This document shows, in pieces, positions 9,879-17,935 of a stretch of 64,000 nucleotides of DNA. The notes below the pieces were generated by a model. It made no database searches. It saw only the letters and a program-made list of their open reading frames with translations, and had not been told where the DNA came from. A program made the position numbers and the translations under genes. Origin of the DNA: Nocardia elegans NBRC 108235 (GTDB lineage: Bacteria > Actinomycetota > Actinomycetes > Mycobacteriales > Mycobacteriaceae); assembly GCF_001612845.1 (NCBI RefSeq), contig NZ_BDBF01000049.1, positions 1-64,000 of the forward strand. Direction: 5' to 3'. Numbering within the stretch: the first letter of the stretch is position 1; the number at the start of each line of letters is the position of its first letter.

Positions 9879-10795
9879 CGATCGGCCCCCTCGGGTGCCG
9901 CCTGGACCATTGGCTGGGTCCCGGCCGGCTGCGCGGCGGGTGCTACGGGTGCGGGCGGACCGGCCGGTGCCGTCGGTTGCGTGCCGGCGGGTGCGACCGG
10001 CGCCGCCTGTGCCGCGGGCTCCGGCTCGGCAGCGGGTGCGGCCGGGGCCGCCTGTGCCGCCGGTTGGGTACCGGCCGGCGGTGCGGCCGGCGTTGCCGGT
10101 GCGGCCTGCACCGGGACCGGAACCTGTGTCGGCTGCGCGGGCGGCTGCGGCGCGGTCGTCGTCGGCGCCGGAGCCTGGTTCTGCTCGGCCGGGCCGGGAG
10201 CGGGCGCCGGCGGGGCCGGGGTGGTGGTCACCGGGACCAGCCGTTCGCCTTGGGCTTGAGCGAGTTTCGGCGGGAGTTTGGCGGGACTCGTGTTGAGCGG
10301 CGGCACCGGTGCGCCCTCGGCCGGCGTCTCCTTGCCGACCACCGTGACCGAACCGTCGGGCGCCACGAGCAGGCGGGCGGGATCCTTGGCCGGGATCATG
10401 CCCAGTTCGCGTGCGCGGTCGGCCAGTTCGGGCGCCGAGTCGGCGGCCTCGACCTCGCGCTGCAGCGCCGCGCGCTCGTCGAGCAACTGCCGGTTGATGC
10501 GGCGGGCGTCGCTGAGCTGATAGCTGTCCTCGGCGGCATGCGTGGTCAGCACCAGGGTCGCGAGCAGACCGCAGCCGAGCAGAGCGAGAATCGCCGCCAC
10601 GAACGGCAGCCGCCCGGCCATCATCGACCCGGCGCGCCGGGGCAGCGGCGGAAGCACGCGCTCCCCCGCCCGATTGCGCCGGCGCGCATAGGCGCGTTGG
10701 GCCGCACCGGATTTCACGCGGTCGGCGCTGTGCGCTCGCCGCGGCGCGGACCGCTGCGTCCGCTGTGGTGCGTCCACCCGTGTCCGCACGCTCAT
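9875..10795 (-). CDS. ftsL: FtsL-like divisome protein with long Pro/Ala-rich tail
   Basis: A bitopic division protein found between rsmH and ftsI. The 306 residues comprise a basic cytoplasmic N-terminus (1-55), one membrane span (about 62-84), a short coiled coil (about 92-118, with the pattern RRINRQLLDERAALQREVEAA) and a region ending ELGMIPAKDPARLLV that resembles the FtsL/DivIC fold. Residues from about 165 to the end are almost only Pro, Ala, Thr, Gln and Val in loose repeats, expected to be disordered and extracytoplasmic. The ATG at 10795 follows a GGGGAGG site. Position, topology and coiled coil support FtsL; sequence conservation in this family is weak, so the call rests partly on context. 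Confidence 0.8.
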   Translation of the reverse strand: MSVRTRVDAPQRTQRSAPRRAHSADRVKSGAAQRAYARRRNRAGERVLPPLPRRAGSMMAGRLPFVAAILALLGCGLLATLVLTTHAAEDSYQLSDARRINRQLLDERAALQREVEAADSAPELADRARELGMIPAKDPARLLVAPDGSVTVVGKETPAEGAPVPPLNTSPAKLPPKLAQAQGERLVPVTTTPAPPAPAPGPAEQNQAPAPTTTAPQPPAQPTQVPVPVQAAPATPAAPPAGTQPAAQAAPAAPAAEPEPAAQAAPVAPAGTQPTAPAGPPAPVAPAAQPAGTQPMVQAAPEGADR

Positions 10796-10879
10796 ATTCC
10801 TGCCTCCCCTACCGATTTCCTGTGGGACTGCCCGTCGTAGTGCTGCCGAACCGGCAATACCCCCGTCGCCGGATCGCTG

Positions 10880-11851
10880 TCACCCGGCCGCCTGTATTCG
10901 CTCCGCGGCCCGCATGCGCACCGGCGCCGCGCGTGGGTTCTCCTCGATCTCCGTTTCGCTCGCCTTCTCCGCGCCCCGGGTCAGAATCGCGAATTCCGGT
11001 CCCATGCCGGGCAATTCGACCGGCAGGTCCAATGGTGTGCGCGAGGCCGAGGCCTGCGCGAAGATGTGTTTGACGACCTTGTCCTCCAGCGACTGGTAGG
11101 ACATGACGACGATCCGGCCGCCGACCTCCAGCGCCGCCAACGCCGCGGGCACCGCGGCCTCGAGCGACTCGAGTTCGCGATTGACCTCGATCCGCAGGGC
11201 CTGGAAGGTGCGTTTGGCGGGGTGCCCGCCGGTGCGCCGGGTCGCCGCGGGGATCGCGTCGTAGAGCAGTTCCACCAGTTGAGCACTGGTCGTGAACGGA
11301 CGCTGCGCGCGCCGGCGGACGATCTCACTCGCGATCCGGCCCGCAAAGCGTTCCTCGCCATAGGTTTTCAGGATCCGGGCCAGATCGCCGTGGCTGTAGG
11401 TGTTGAGCACATCGGCCGCGGTGAGGTCGGAGGTCGGGTCCATCCGCATGTCCAGCGGGGCGTCCACCGAATAGGCGAATCCCCGCTCGGCCTCGTCGAG
11501 CTGCATCGAGGAGACACCGAGATCCATCAGCACCGCGCGCACGGAGCCGCGTTCGGGCAGCCCGGCCTGCCGCAGCGCGCCGGGCAGGCCGTCATATCTG
11601 GTGTGCACCAGCGTGATTCGATCGGCGTAGGGCGCGAGCCGCTCGCCCGCCAGGCGCAGCGCCTCGGTATCGCGATCCAGCCCGATCAGGCGGATCGCGG
11701 GATAGGTCCGCAGGAAATGTTCGGCATGCCCGCCCAAACCGAGCGTGGCGTCGACCAGGACTCCGCCGGATTCCAGTGCGGGGCCGAGGATTTCGTCGGC
11801 ACGACGCAAAAGAACCGGAACATGGCGGGGGCGGTCGCTGTCATGGTTCAC
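10880..11851 (-). CDS. rsmH: RsmH (MraW), 16S rRNA C1402 N4-methyltransferase
   Basis: RsmH methylates N4 of cytosine 1402 in the decoding centre of 16S rRNA using S-adenosylmethionine. The protein is 323 aa. It opens with HVPVLL and has the SAM-binding motif DATLGLGGHAEHFL near residues 34-47. MDLGVSSMQLDEAERGFAY and the later YEERFAGRIASEI-like segment are family hallmarks. The GTG at 11851 follows GGGAGG by 5 nt. It is second in the dcw operon, 164 bp after mraZ and 84 bp before ftsL, the normal order. Confidence 0.96.
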   Translation of the reverse strand: MNHDSDRPRHVPVLLRRADEILGPALESGGVLVDATLGLGGHAEHFLRTYPAIRLIGLDRDTEALRLAGERLAPYADRITLVHTRYDGLPGALRQAGLPERGSVRAVLMDLGVSSMQLDEAERGFAYSVDAPLDMRMDPTSDLTAADVLNTYSHGDLARILKTYGEERFAGRIASEIVRRRAQRPFTTSAQLVELLYDAIPAATRRTGGHPAKRTFQALRIEVNRELESLEAAVPAALAALEVGGRIVVMSYQSLEDKVVKHIFAQASASRTPLDLPVELPGMGPEFAILTRGAEKASETEIEENPRAAPVRMRAAERIQAAG

Positions 11852-12015
11852 CTCGACCTCCCGGATCCTGGCTCACGGTGCTTGCGACGGGTGGATGGCC
11901 TAACGAGTGGACAGCCAATGCCCCGGGGTCTCTGACCGAACACGGCACCTGGCGTTGGGGAAGTACGTCAGGGTCCGTGCCGGGCAGAGGCCGCAGGGCA
12001 CTCGCCTGTCTCGGA

Positions 12016-12447
12016 TCAGAAAATTCCGCCCAGCGACTCGTCTCCTGCCAGCGAGTAGTCCTCCTCGTGCTCGGCGAGGTAGGAATCCCACGCCTGTTTG
12101 TCCCAAATCTCGAGGAAATCGACCGAGCCGATCACCACGCAGTCCTTGGACAGATTCGCGTAGCGGCGATGTTCGGCCGACAACGTGATCCGGCCCTGCC
12201 CATCGGGACGTTGCTCGTCCGTGGACGCCGCCAAGGCACGAACGAAAGCCCTTGCCTGCGGGTTGCTTCGGGACGCCGCCGCGGCTCGCCGCGCCAGGGC
12301 GGTGAACTCTTCTTTGGGATAGACGGCAAGGCTGTGGTCCTGACCTTTCGTGACCATCAACCCTCCCGCCAGTTCGTCGCGAAACTTCGCAGGCAACGTC
12401 AGTCGCCCTTTGTCGTCCAGGCGAGGCGTGTAGGTACCGAGAAACAC
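12016..12447 (-). CDS. mraZ: MraZ, dcw-operon transcriptional regulator
   Basis: MraZ is a ring-forming DNA-binding protein with two AbrB-like (SpoVT/AbrB) domains that controls its own operon. The 143 residues show both repeats: DDKGRLTLPAKFRDEL near residues 10-25 and DGQGRITLSAEHR near 80-92. The GTG start at 12447 follows CGGGAGG by about 9 nt. It is the first gene of the dcw operon, and the matching direct-repeat operator is visible 54-83 bp upstream of the start codon. Length and domain arrangement are standard. Confidence 0.96.
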   Translation of the reverse strand: MFLGTYTPRLDDKGRLTLPAKFRDELAGGLMVTKGQDHSLAVYPKEEFTALARRAAAASRSNPQARAFVRALAASTDEQRPDGQGRITLSAEHRRYANLSKDCVVIGSVDFLEIWDKQAWDSYLAEHEEDYSLAGDESLGGIF

Positions 12448-12500
12448 AGTCTCGACACCTCCCGCTCGATCACCTCGTCTGGTCGGCTCTTATCAGTGCG

Positions 12501-12530
12501 CGCTCCACATTACCCCACTTTCCCCCACTT
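12501..12530 (-). promoter_or_regulatory. MraZ operator, three direct repeats
   Basis: On the minus strand three 10-bp units follow each other exactly: AAGTGGGGGA, AAGTGGGGTA and ATGTGGAGCG. Repeats of a TGGGG-type box with a 10-bp period upstream of mraZ are the known MraZ recognition pattern, one repeat for each MraZ subunit. The first two boxes match best; the third (GTGGAG) is degenerate. Proximity to the mraZ start supports autoregulation. Confidence 0.8.
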
Positions 12531-12701
12531 TCAATCGAAAGCCGCGGTGATCTCGGTCCCCGGCTCGGGGATTGAGCAGGTCAGCTCAGCTATCACCGCG
12601 GTGGGGAGATTTCGTCGAGTTCCCCCGACACGCGCCGCCGGCGGGCCGGGCGGCCCGACAACCATCAGCAAACCCGCAGCTGGGAGCGGCCCCGACCGGT
12701 G

Positions 12702-12750
12702 GTGGGTGAGAGTGGGGACCGGGCGTGGGGAAAGGTGGGGAAATACGGGG
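12702..12750 (+). promoter_or_regulatory. Second GTGGGG box array, opposite orientation
   Basis: On the plus strand GTGGGT (12702), GTGGGG (12712, 12725, 12735) and ACGGGG (12745) occur with spacings of 10, 13, 10 and 10 bp. The core and the 10-bp period match the mraZ-proximal operator, but the boxes point the other way and lie about 170 bp further upstream. Whether MraZ binds here is inference. Confidence 0.45.
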
Positions 12751-12801
12751 ACCGACGAATCCGCCACCCCGTGAACGCGATCCGGATCACTCCGTGACAA
12801 G

Positions 12802-12835
12802 AAAAACGACACGCCGCACATCACGGCGTGTCGTT
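12802..12835 (-). terminator. Intrinsic terminator after the DUF3040 gene
   Basis: A perfect 12-bp inverted repeat (AACGACACGCCG at 12805-12816, CGGCGTGTCGTT at 12824-12835) with a 7-nt loop. On the minus strand it is followed by a run of five T's (12806-12802). It lies about 100 bp past the DUF3040 stop and separates that gene from the dcw promoter region. Confidence 0.85.
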
Positions 12836-12905
12836 CGAGGTGGTTCAGTTGTCGGCTACTCGCCGCTGGGCGCGGCAATCATCGCGCAATCACGTTCGGC
12901 CGCTC

Positions 12906-12935
12906 GCCTCCGCTTTCGCGGACGCGAGCGGAGGC
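12906..12935 (-). terminator. Hairpin abutting the DUF3040 stop codon
   Basis: A 9-bp perfect stem (GCCTCCGCT at 12906-12914, AGCGGAGGC at 12927-12935) with a 12-nt loop sits directly after the stop codon. It has no T-tract. It may protect the 3' end or assist the downstream terminator; termination by itself is doubtful. Confidence 0.4.
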
Positions 12936-13364
12936 TCAACTGTCCTGCTCGAAGCGGCGCCTGAACCGATCTTCCATGCGGGCGGAGAAGCCACCGGCCT
13001 TGCGTTGCTTACCCTTTGCCGCACGGCCGGGAATGCCACCGGGACCGGAGGGGGCGTCGCCGCTGCCTCGGCCGCTCTTGGTCATACCCGAGCCGCCCAG
13101 CAGCAACAGCACACCCGCGCCGAACATCACGATGAAGCCGAGCAGGCTGATGATGGGGAATCCGCCGGGCTTGACGGGCAGGGCGATTCCCGCAATGAGA
13201 AGAACGAGGCCGAGGACGAAGAGCGCGGCCGCCTGAAGTCTGCGTCTTCCGGTGGCAGAGCGAAGCCGACCACCACGCACGGTCGAGGCGAATTTAGGGT
13301 CCTCAGCATAGAGCGCGCTCTCGATCTGTTCGAGCATGCGCTGCTCGTGCTCGGAGAGTGGCAC
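12936..13364 (-). CDS. DUF3040 membrane protein
   Basis: A 142-residue protein opening with PLSEHEQRMLEQIESALYAEDP, the typical start of the actinobacterial DUF3040 family, whose function is unknown. Two hydrophobic segments follow (about residues 45-63 and 70-90), then a Gly/Ser-rich linker and a strongly basic C-terminus ending RMEDRFRRRFEQDS. The GTG at 13364 is chosen because GGGGGAGG lies 4 nt upstream and the family N-terminus begins there; the frame is open for 68 more codons but without family resemblance. It lies upstream of mraZ, as in other Mycobacteriales, and ends in a strong terminator, so it is a separate unit. Confidence 0.85.
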   Translation of the reverse strand: MPLSEHEQRMLEQIESALYAEDPKFASTVRGGRLRSATGRRRLQAAALFVLGLVLLIAGIALPVKPGGFPIISLLGFIVMFGAGVLLLLGGSGMTKSGRGSGDAPSGPGGIPGRAAKGKQRKAGGFSARMEDRFRRRFEQDS

Positions 13365-13488
13365 GGTACCTCCCCCGGCACTAGGTCCTGGTTGTCGCCT
13401 CCGGGTAGACGACAAGTAGCCGACCTTGGCGGCTACTGCCACCAATGATACGAGTTCGATCAGTGCGCTACCACCTACTCGCCGATGT

Positions 13489-13932
13489 TCACGCCGTACC
13501 GTCGGCGAGCCAGCCCGGCGCGGGACGCAACCGTGCCGCCGTAATCGCCAGCGCATCCTCCACATCACGCAGGAATGCCTCCACCCGCGAGGCGAACTCG
13601 TCGGCCTGGGTATCGCTGATCGCCCGGTCCAGTCCGGCTTCGAGCGCGGCCCGGGTCTCGGAGAAGGAACTGAAGTAGTCCGACCACATCACGAATTCCG
13701 GTGCGGCCTGCTGCATCAGCACCCAGGCGTTGCGGGAGCGGGCCCGCGGTGCGCGGTCGGCACCGGTCGCGGCCAGCACCGCCCCGGCCCCGCGCAGCGC
13801 CGCCAGGTAGGCGCTGCGCAGCCGCTCACGCGGATCGGGTTCGGCCCAGGCCTGCTGCACCATCGTGTCCGCCCGGTCGAGCAGTCCGCCCGCCCGGCCG
13901 GTACGTCGTGGATCGTCCATCCGACCAGCCAT
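13489..13932 (-). CDS. SAV_6107-family HEPN domain protein
   Basis: A 147-residue, mostly alpha-helical protein. The pattern LLDRADTMVQQAWAEPDPRER, then LRSAYLAALRGAGAVLA and a later RSRNAWVLMQQAAPEF, matches the small actinobacterial SAV_6107-type HEPN proteins as I remember them. Their role is not established. Some HEPN proteins are RNases, but no clear RxxxxH motif is seen here. The ATG at 13932 follows GGAGG. It is divergent from the GNAT gene at 14174, with about 240 bp between them, and 114 bp upstream of the DUF3040 start on the same strand. Confidence 0.7.
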   Translation of the reverse strand: MAGRMDDPRRTGRAGGLLDRADTMVQQAWAEPDPRERLRSAYLAALRGAGAVLAATGADRAPRARSRNAWVLMQQAAPEFVMWSDYFSSFSETRAALEAGLDRAISDTQADEFASRVEAFLRDVEDALAITAARLRPAPGWLADGTA

Positions 13933-14173
13933 CTCGACACCTCCACATTTCGCATACCGCGCCCGGTCGACCGTGCCGAACCGAACAGGTATTCGAACGT
14001 TTCAATTGAATGTGAATATAGAGACGACCACCGACAGACTTTCGCGCCGAACGCGCGCCGCGCACCCTGGATGGGGACCCCCGCACCCCACGCACCCAAC
14101 TCCGACGCCCGCCCCCGACACCACAGACACCTTCGACAGACAGAGACGGCCCCGAAGATATGGCTCCCCGCTC

Positions 14174-14800
14174 ATGACCGCCGTCAGGCCCCGCCACACT
14201 CCCGCGCCCGTCGTCGTCGACCTTTCGGCCGCGACGTTGCGCCACCGGCTGCACGACGCCCTCGCCGTGTACGTCGCGGCGATGGACTATCCACGCGGCA
14301 CCGAACACCACCGCGCCCCGATGTGGGCCGAACACACCACCCGGCCGGGCTGGCAGGCCGTCGCCGCGGTGGTCCCCGACGACAGCGGCCAGGTCGATCT
14401 GCGCACCGCGCCGATCGTGGCGATCGCCTACGGCTATCGCGGCGCGCCCCACCAGTGGTGGCATCAGCAGGTCCACACCGGCATGCGCCGCTCGGGCTGG
14501 CCGGAGCAGACCGCGCGGGCCCTGCTGTCGGACTACTTCGAACTCACCGAACTGCACGTCCATCCGTCCGCTCAGGGCCGCGGCATCGGCGAGACCCTGC
14601 TGGTACGGCTGCTCGAGCAGCGCACGGAGGCGGCGGTGCTGCTGTCCACCCCGGAGGTCGACCGCGAGGCCAACCGCGCCTGGCGGCTGTATCGCCGGCA
14701 GGGATTCACCGATGTGGTCCGGCATTTCGTCTTCTCCGGCGATACCCGGCGCTTCGCCGTGCTCGGCCGCCGGCTGCCGTTACGGACGCCCGAACAGTGA
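14174..14800 (+). CDS. GNAT-family N-acetyltransferase
   Basis: A 208-residue acetyltransferase. The acetyl-CoA loop is HVHPSAQGRGIGETLL (about residues 127-142), followed by REANRAWRLYRRQGF, the usual GNAT C-terminal helix and strand. The substrate is unknown; the place next to mraZ and lppM matches M. tuberculosis Rv2170 as remembered. The ATG at 14174 is the first after which the protein looks continuous (MTAVRPRHTPAPVV), though the ribosome site is poor. The stop overlaps the next gene's GTG, so this GNAT is translationally coupled to the carotenoid oxidoreductase. Confidence 0.85.
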   Translation: MTAVRPRHTPAPVVVDLSAATLRHRLHDALAVYVAAMDYPRGTEHHRAPMWAEHTTRPGWQAVAAVVPDDSGQVDLRTAPIVAIAYGYRGAPHQWWHQQVHTGMRRSGWPEQTARALLSDYFELTELHVHPSAQGRGIGETLLVRLLEQRTEAAVLLSTPEVDREANRAWRLYRRQGFTDVVRHFVFSGDTRRFAVLGRRLPLRTPEQ

Positions 14801-16359
14801 CGACACTGGTTCTCGGCTCCGGCCACAACGCACTGGTCGCGGCCTGCTATCTGGCACGCGCGGGACATCCGGTCGAGGTCCTCGAGCGCGACGAGGTGCT
14901 CGGTGGCGCGGTGTCGACGGTCGAGCGTTTCCCGGGCCATCTCATGGACCGCGGTTCCTCGGCGCACATCATGATCCGCCACACCGGCATCATCGAGGAA
15001 CTCGAGCTGGAGAAGTTCGGCCTGCGCTACATCGATTGCGACCCTTGGGCTTTCGCGCCCGCACCGGTGGGCTCGGATGCCGAGCCGATCGTCTTCCACC
15101 GCGATGTCGACCGCACCTGCGCCTCGATCGAACGGGCCTGCGGTCCCCGCGAGGCCGAGGCCTACCGACGGTTCGTCCGCACCTGGGGTCCCCGGGCCCA
15201 ACGGGTGATGCGGGCATTCGGCGGTGCGCCGACACCGGGCCGGTTCCTGCGCGCGTTCTGGGGCCTCGACGCCCGGGGCGGCGGCAGCGCGCTGTCGCGG
15301 GAATTCCTGCAGTCCGGGGATGCCTTGCTGGACAGCTGGTTCGACGACGAACGGCTGAAGGCGGCGCTGGCCTGGTTCGGCGCGCAGTCCGGACCGCCGA
15401 TGTCGGAACCCGGCACCGCGCCGATGGCCGGTTTCGCCGCCCTGATGCACACGCTCCCGCCCGGCCGCGCGGTCGGCGGCAGCGGTGCGCTCACCACGGC
15501 ACTCGTGGCGCGGCTGCGCGCCGACGGTGGCACCGTCTCGGCCGGTGACGAGGTCACCGAACTGCGCCGCTCGGGCGAGGGCTGGCGGGTGCGCACGGCG
15601 AGCGGCCGCGACCTGTCCGCCCGCACCGTGATTTCCGGCACACACGTGCTCACCACCCTGGAGTTGTTGCGGCGCGGCGGATTCGACGACACCGTTCTCG
15701 CCGACTGGCGGCGGCGTATCCGGGTCGGCCCCGGCATCGGCATGGTCGTGCGGACCGCGACCTCCGCGCTCCCCGTATACCCCGGTGCCACGCCGGAGGA
15801 GTCGACGCGCGGACTGCAATTGCTGGTGACCGATCGACGGCAGTTGCGACTCGCCCACGCCGCCGCGCTGGCCGGGGAACTGCCGCCGCGTCCGGTGGTG
15901 CTGGCCATGAGTTTCAGCGCCCTCGACCCCACGATCGCACCGCCCGGCGAACATCAACTGTCACTGTGGGCGCAGTGGCATCCGCACCGGCTCGCCGACG
16001 GCAGCGAGTGGAGCGCGCACGGTGAGCGCGAGGCCGACCGCATCATCGCCGAAGTCGATTCCTACGCACCCGGTTTCGCCGATTCGGTGCGGCAGCGGTA
16101 TGTGCAGACACCCGCCGATCTGGAGACCGAATTGGGGCTCATCGGCGGCAATGTCATGCATGTGGAGATGTCGATGGATCAGATGTTCTTCTGGCGGCCG
16201 ATTCCGGAACTGTCCGGACAGAAGGTGCCGGGGGCGCCCGGGCTGTATCTGACCGGCGCCTCCACCCACCCCGGCGGCGGGGTGTCGGGCGCCAGCGGGC
16301 GTACCGCGGCGGGGCTGGTGCTGCGATCGCTGCGCCGCGGTCGCTTCACTCGGCGATGA
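14797..16359 (+). CDS. CrtO/CrtI-type carotenoid oxidoreductase (FAD)
   Basis: A 520-residue FAD-dependent enzyme of the phytoene desaturase superfamily. The dinucleotide fold starts at residue 3 (LVLGSGHNALVAACYLARAG), continues with VLERDEVLGGA, and the C-terminal FAD motif reads LTGASTHPGGGVSGASGR. The GHNAL start and the THPGGGVSG end resemble CrtO-type beta-carotene 4-ketolases (Rhodococcus, Deinococcus) more than the separate CrtI at 22648. Carotene 3,4-desaturase activity (CrtD) is the main alternative. The GTG overlaps the GNAT stop (GTGA) and the stop overlaps the cruF ATG, so it is made together with CruF. Predicted step: ketolation or extra desaturation of a C40 carotene. Confidence 0.75.
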   Translation: MTTLVLGSGHNALVAACYLARAGHPVEVLERDEVLGGAVSTVERFPGHLMDRGSSAHIMIRHTGIIEELELEKFGLRYIDCDPWAFAPAPVGSDAEPIVFHRDVDRTCASIERACGPREAEAYRRFVRTWGPRAQRVMRAFGGAPTPGRFLRAFWGLDARGGGSALSREFLQSGDALLDSWFDDERLKAALAWFGAQSGPPMSEPGTAPMAGFAALMHTLPPGRAVGGSGALTTALVARLRADGGTVSAGDEVTELRRSGEGWRVRTASGRDLSARTVISGTHVLTTLELLRRGGFDDTVLADWRRRIRVGPGIGMVVRTATSALPVYPGATPEESTRGLQLLVTDRRQLRLAHAAALAGELPPRPVVLAMSFSALDPTIAPPGEHQLSLWAQWHPHRLADGSEWSAHGEREADRIIAEVDSYAPGFADSVRQRYVQTPADLETELGLIGGNVMHVEMSMDQMFFWRPIPELSGQKVPGAPGLYLTGASTHPGGGVSGASGRTAAGLVLRSLRRGRFTRR

Positions 16360-17141
16360 CGGCGCGGCAGTGGCCGGCGGTGACCGCCGTGGCCTGGGTC
16401 GCGGCCCAGATCGCCTATCCCCTCACCGACGGCTCGGCGCGCGATCGGGTGACGATATTGATCGTCGGGCTGTCGGCGGCCACCGCATTGCTGCACGCCT
16501 GGGTGGCTCGAGGCATCGGCTGGGCGGCCGGCTATGCGGTGATCGTCGGCGGCGTCGGCGCGGTCGCCGAAATGATCGGCACCGCAAGCGGATTCCCGTT
16601 CGGCTGCTACCACTACGCGCACGGCCGGCTGGGTCCCGATCTCGCGCAGGTGCCGCTGCTGGTGCCGGTGGCCTGGGTCGGCGGTCTCTACCCGATCTGG
16701 GTGGCAACCGGGCTGCTGTGCCGCCGCACCGTCACCCGCGTCGCCGCGACGGCCGTGGGGGCGGTGGGCTGGGACCTCTACCTCGACCCGCAGATGGTGG
16801 CCGACGGGCAGTGGACCTGGTGTTCGGCCCAGCCGGGCCTGCCGGGAATCGGCGATATCCCGTATACGAACTATGTCGGCTGGTTCGCGGTCGGCGCCCT
16901 GATGGCGACACTGCTCGCGGCGCTCGAACGCCGCTGCGCACCGCGCGGCGCCGGACCCGCGGTACCGATCGCGGTGCTGTTGTGGACCTGGTTCGGATCG
17001 GCCCTGGCCCATGCGGTGTTCCTGGATCTGCCCGCGTCCGCGGGGTACGGCCTGATCGGTCTCGGGCTGGTGGCCGTACCCACGGCGGTGTGGGTGCTGC
17101 GGGCGGCGCGGCACCGCGACCGGCTGCCCGCGCCGCCGTAA
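16356..17141 (+). CDS. cruF: CruF-like carotenoid 1',2'-hydratase
   Basis: A 261-residue integral membrane protein with about seven hydrophobic segments, of the carotenoid biosynthesis family that includes CruF. Characteristic pieces are EMIGTASGFPFGCYHY (about residues 69-84), VGWDLYLDPQMV (about 136-147) and the conserved WTW just after it. CruF adds water across the terminal double bond of the psi end, giving a tertiary 1'-hydroxyl that can be glycosylated. It overlaps the upstream oxidoreductase (ATGA) and is followed after 50 bp by lppM. Together with the GT2 gene at 17936 it predicts a carotenoid 1'-glycoside. Bisanhydrobacterioruberin hydratase is a related alternative. Confidence 0.8.
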   Translation: MTARQWPAVTAVAWVAAQIAYPLTDGSARDRVTILIVGLSAATALLHAWVARGIGWAAGYAVIVGGVGAVAEMIGTASGFPFGCYHYAHGRLGPDLAQVPLLVPVAWVGGLYPIWVATGLLCRRTVTRVAATAVGAVGWDLYLDPQMVADGQWTWCSAQPGLPGIGDIPYTNYVGWFAVGALMATLLAALERRCAPRGAGPAVPIAVLLWTWFGSALAHAVFLDLPASAGYGLIGLGLVAVPTAVWVLRAARHRDRLPAPP

Positions 17142-17191
17142 ACGCCCGTCGCGTGCCGACGATCACTGCGACTCATGGCACGATGTGTGCC

Positions 17192-17923
17192 GTGCAGCCG
17201 AGTCCGACACCATCGATGCCAGAGTCGACCCACACGCCGCGGCGAACCCGGCGTCATCGCCTCTGGTCCGTAGCCCTGCTGGCGCTGCTGCTGGCGCCGC
17301 TGCTGACCGGCTGCCTGCGGGTCCAGGTATCGATGGGCGTGTCCTCCAACGACCGCGTGTCCGGCCATCTGGTGGCCGCCGTGATCCCGGCCAACGACAA
17401 GGACAAGGGCCCCGAGCTGAAGGCCCCCGAAACCCTGGCCGCGAAGATCCGGGTCGAGCCCTACAGTCAGGACGGCTACGTCGGCAGCCAGGTCTACTTC
17501 GACGACCTGACCTTCGGCGAGGTGCAGCAGCTGGGCGCGCTGTCGGACCAGACGCAGGGCATGTTCAACCTGCAGTTCATCCGCACCGGCGACAAGGTCA
17601 CCCTCACCGGCCGGGTCGACCTGAAATCCGTTCCGCCGCAGGGTTCCGACGTGCAGTTCACCGTCGCCTTCCCGGCCCGGGTGGCTACCACCAACGGCAC
17701 TCGCCAGGGCGATTCGACGGTCTCGTGGAAGCTGCCGGCCGGCGATGTGAGCACCGTGCGCGCCGAGGTCAACTACGCCGACCCGAACACCCGCTCCTTC
17801 GCCGGATGGGCCGGCATCGTCGGTGGCATCACCCTCGCGGTGGCCGCCATGGTCGCGGTGCTGGCGTATCTGAATCGCAACCCCACGCCGCCGTGGCGTC
17901 CGCGGGTGAAGCAGGACGCCTGA
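17192..17923 (+). CDS. lppM: LppM-like lipoprotein
   Basis: A lipid-anchored exported protein. The signal has a basic start, a Leu/Ala core and the lipobox LLTGC, so the mature N-terminal cysteine lies at about residue 35. The body has the LppM pattern (CLRVQVSMGVSSNDRVSGHLVAA...) and a single C-terminal membrane helix (about residues 205-227) ending in a short basic tail. LppM of mycobacteria is linked to mannosylated-lipid metabolism, which fits mptA nearby. The GTG at 17192 is chosen because CACGAT sits 7 nt upstream, a possible leaderless -10; ATGs at 17183 and 17216 are alternatives. It splits the carotenoid gene group. Confidence 0.8.
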   Translation: MQPSPTPSMPESTHTPRRTRRHRLWSVALLALLLAPLLTGCLRVQVSMGVSSNDRVSGHLVAAVIPANDKDKGPELKAPETLAAKIRVEPYSQDGYVGSQVYFDDLTFGEVQQLGALSDQTQGMFNLQFIRTGDKVTLTGRVDLKSVPPQGSDVQFTVAFPARVATTNGTRQGDSTVSWKLPAGDVSTVRAEVNYADPNTRSFAGWAGIVGGITLAVAAMVAVLAYLNRNPTPPWRPRVKQDA

Positions 17924-17935
17924 TCAGGGACCACG

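Larger units (their letters stand above)
12448..12935. other. mraZ upstream region (488 bp, no gene)
   Basis: This gap holds no credible coding sequence. Read in the mraZ direction, it contains the intrinsic terminator of the DUF3040 gene (12802-12835), an array of GTGGGG boxes on the plus strand (12702-12750), and a second array on the minus strand next to mraZ (12501-12530). The dcw promoter must lie here, but no convincing -10/-35 pair was singled out. Confidence 0.7.

Noticed and set aside
13990..14005. TTCGAACGTTTCAAT as a LexA (SOS) box
   Set aside because: Only one half matches TCGAAC-N4-GTTCGA; the other half is absent and neighbouring genes are not SOS-type.
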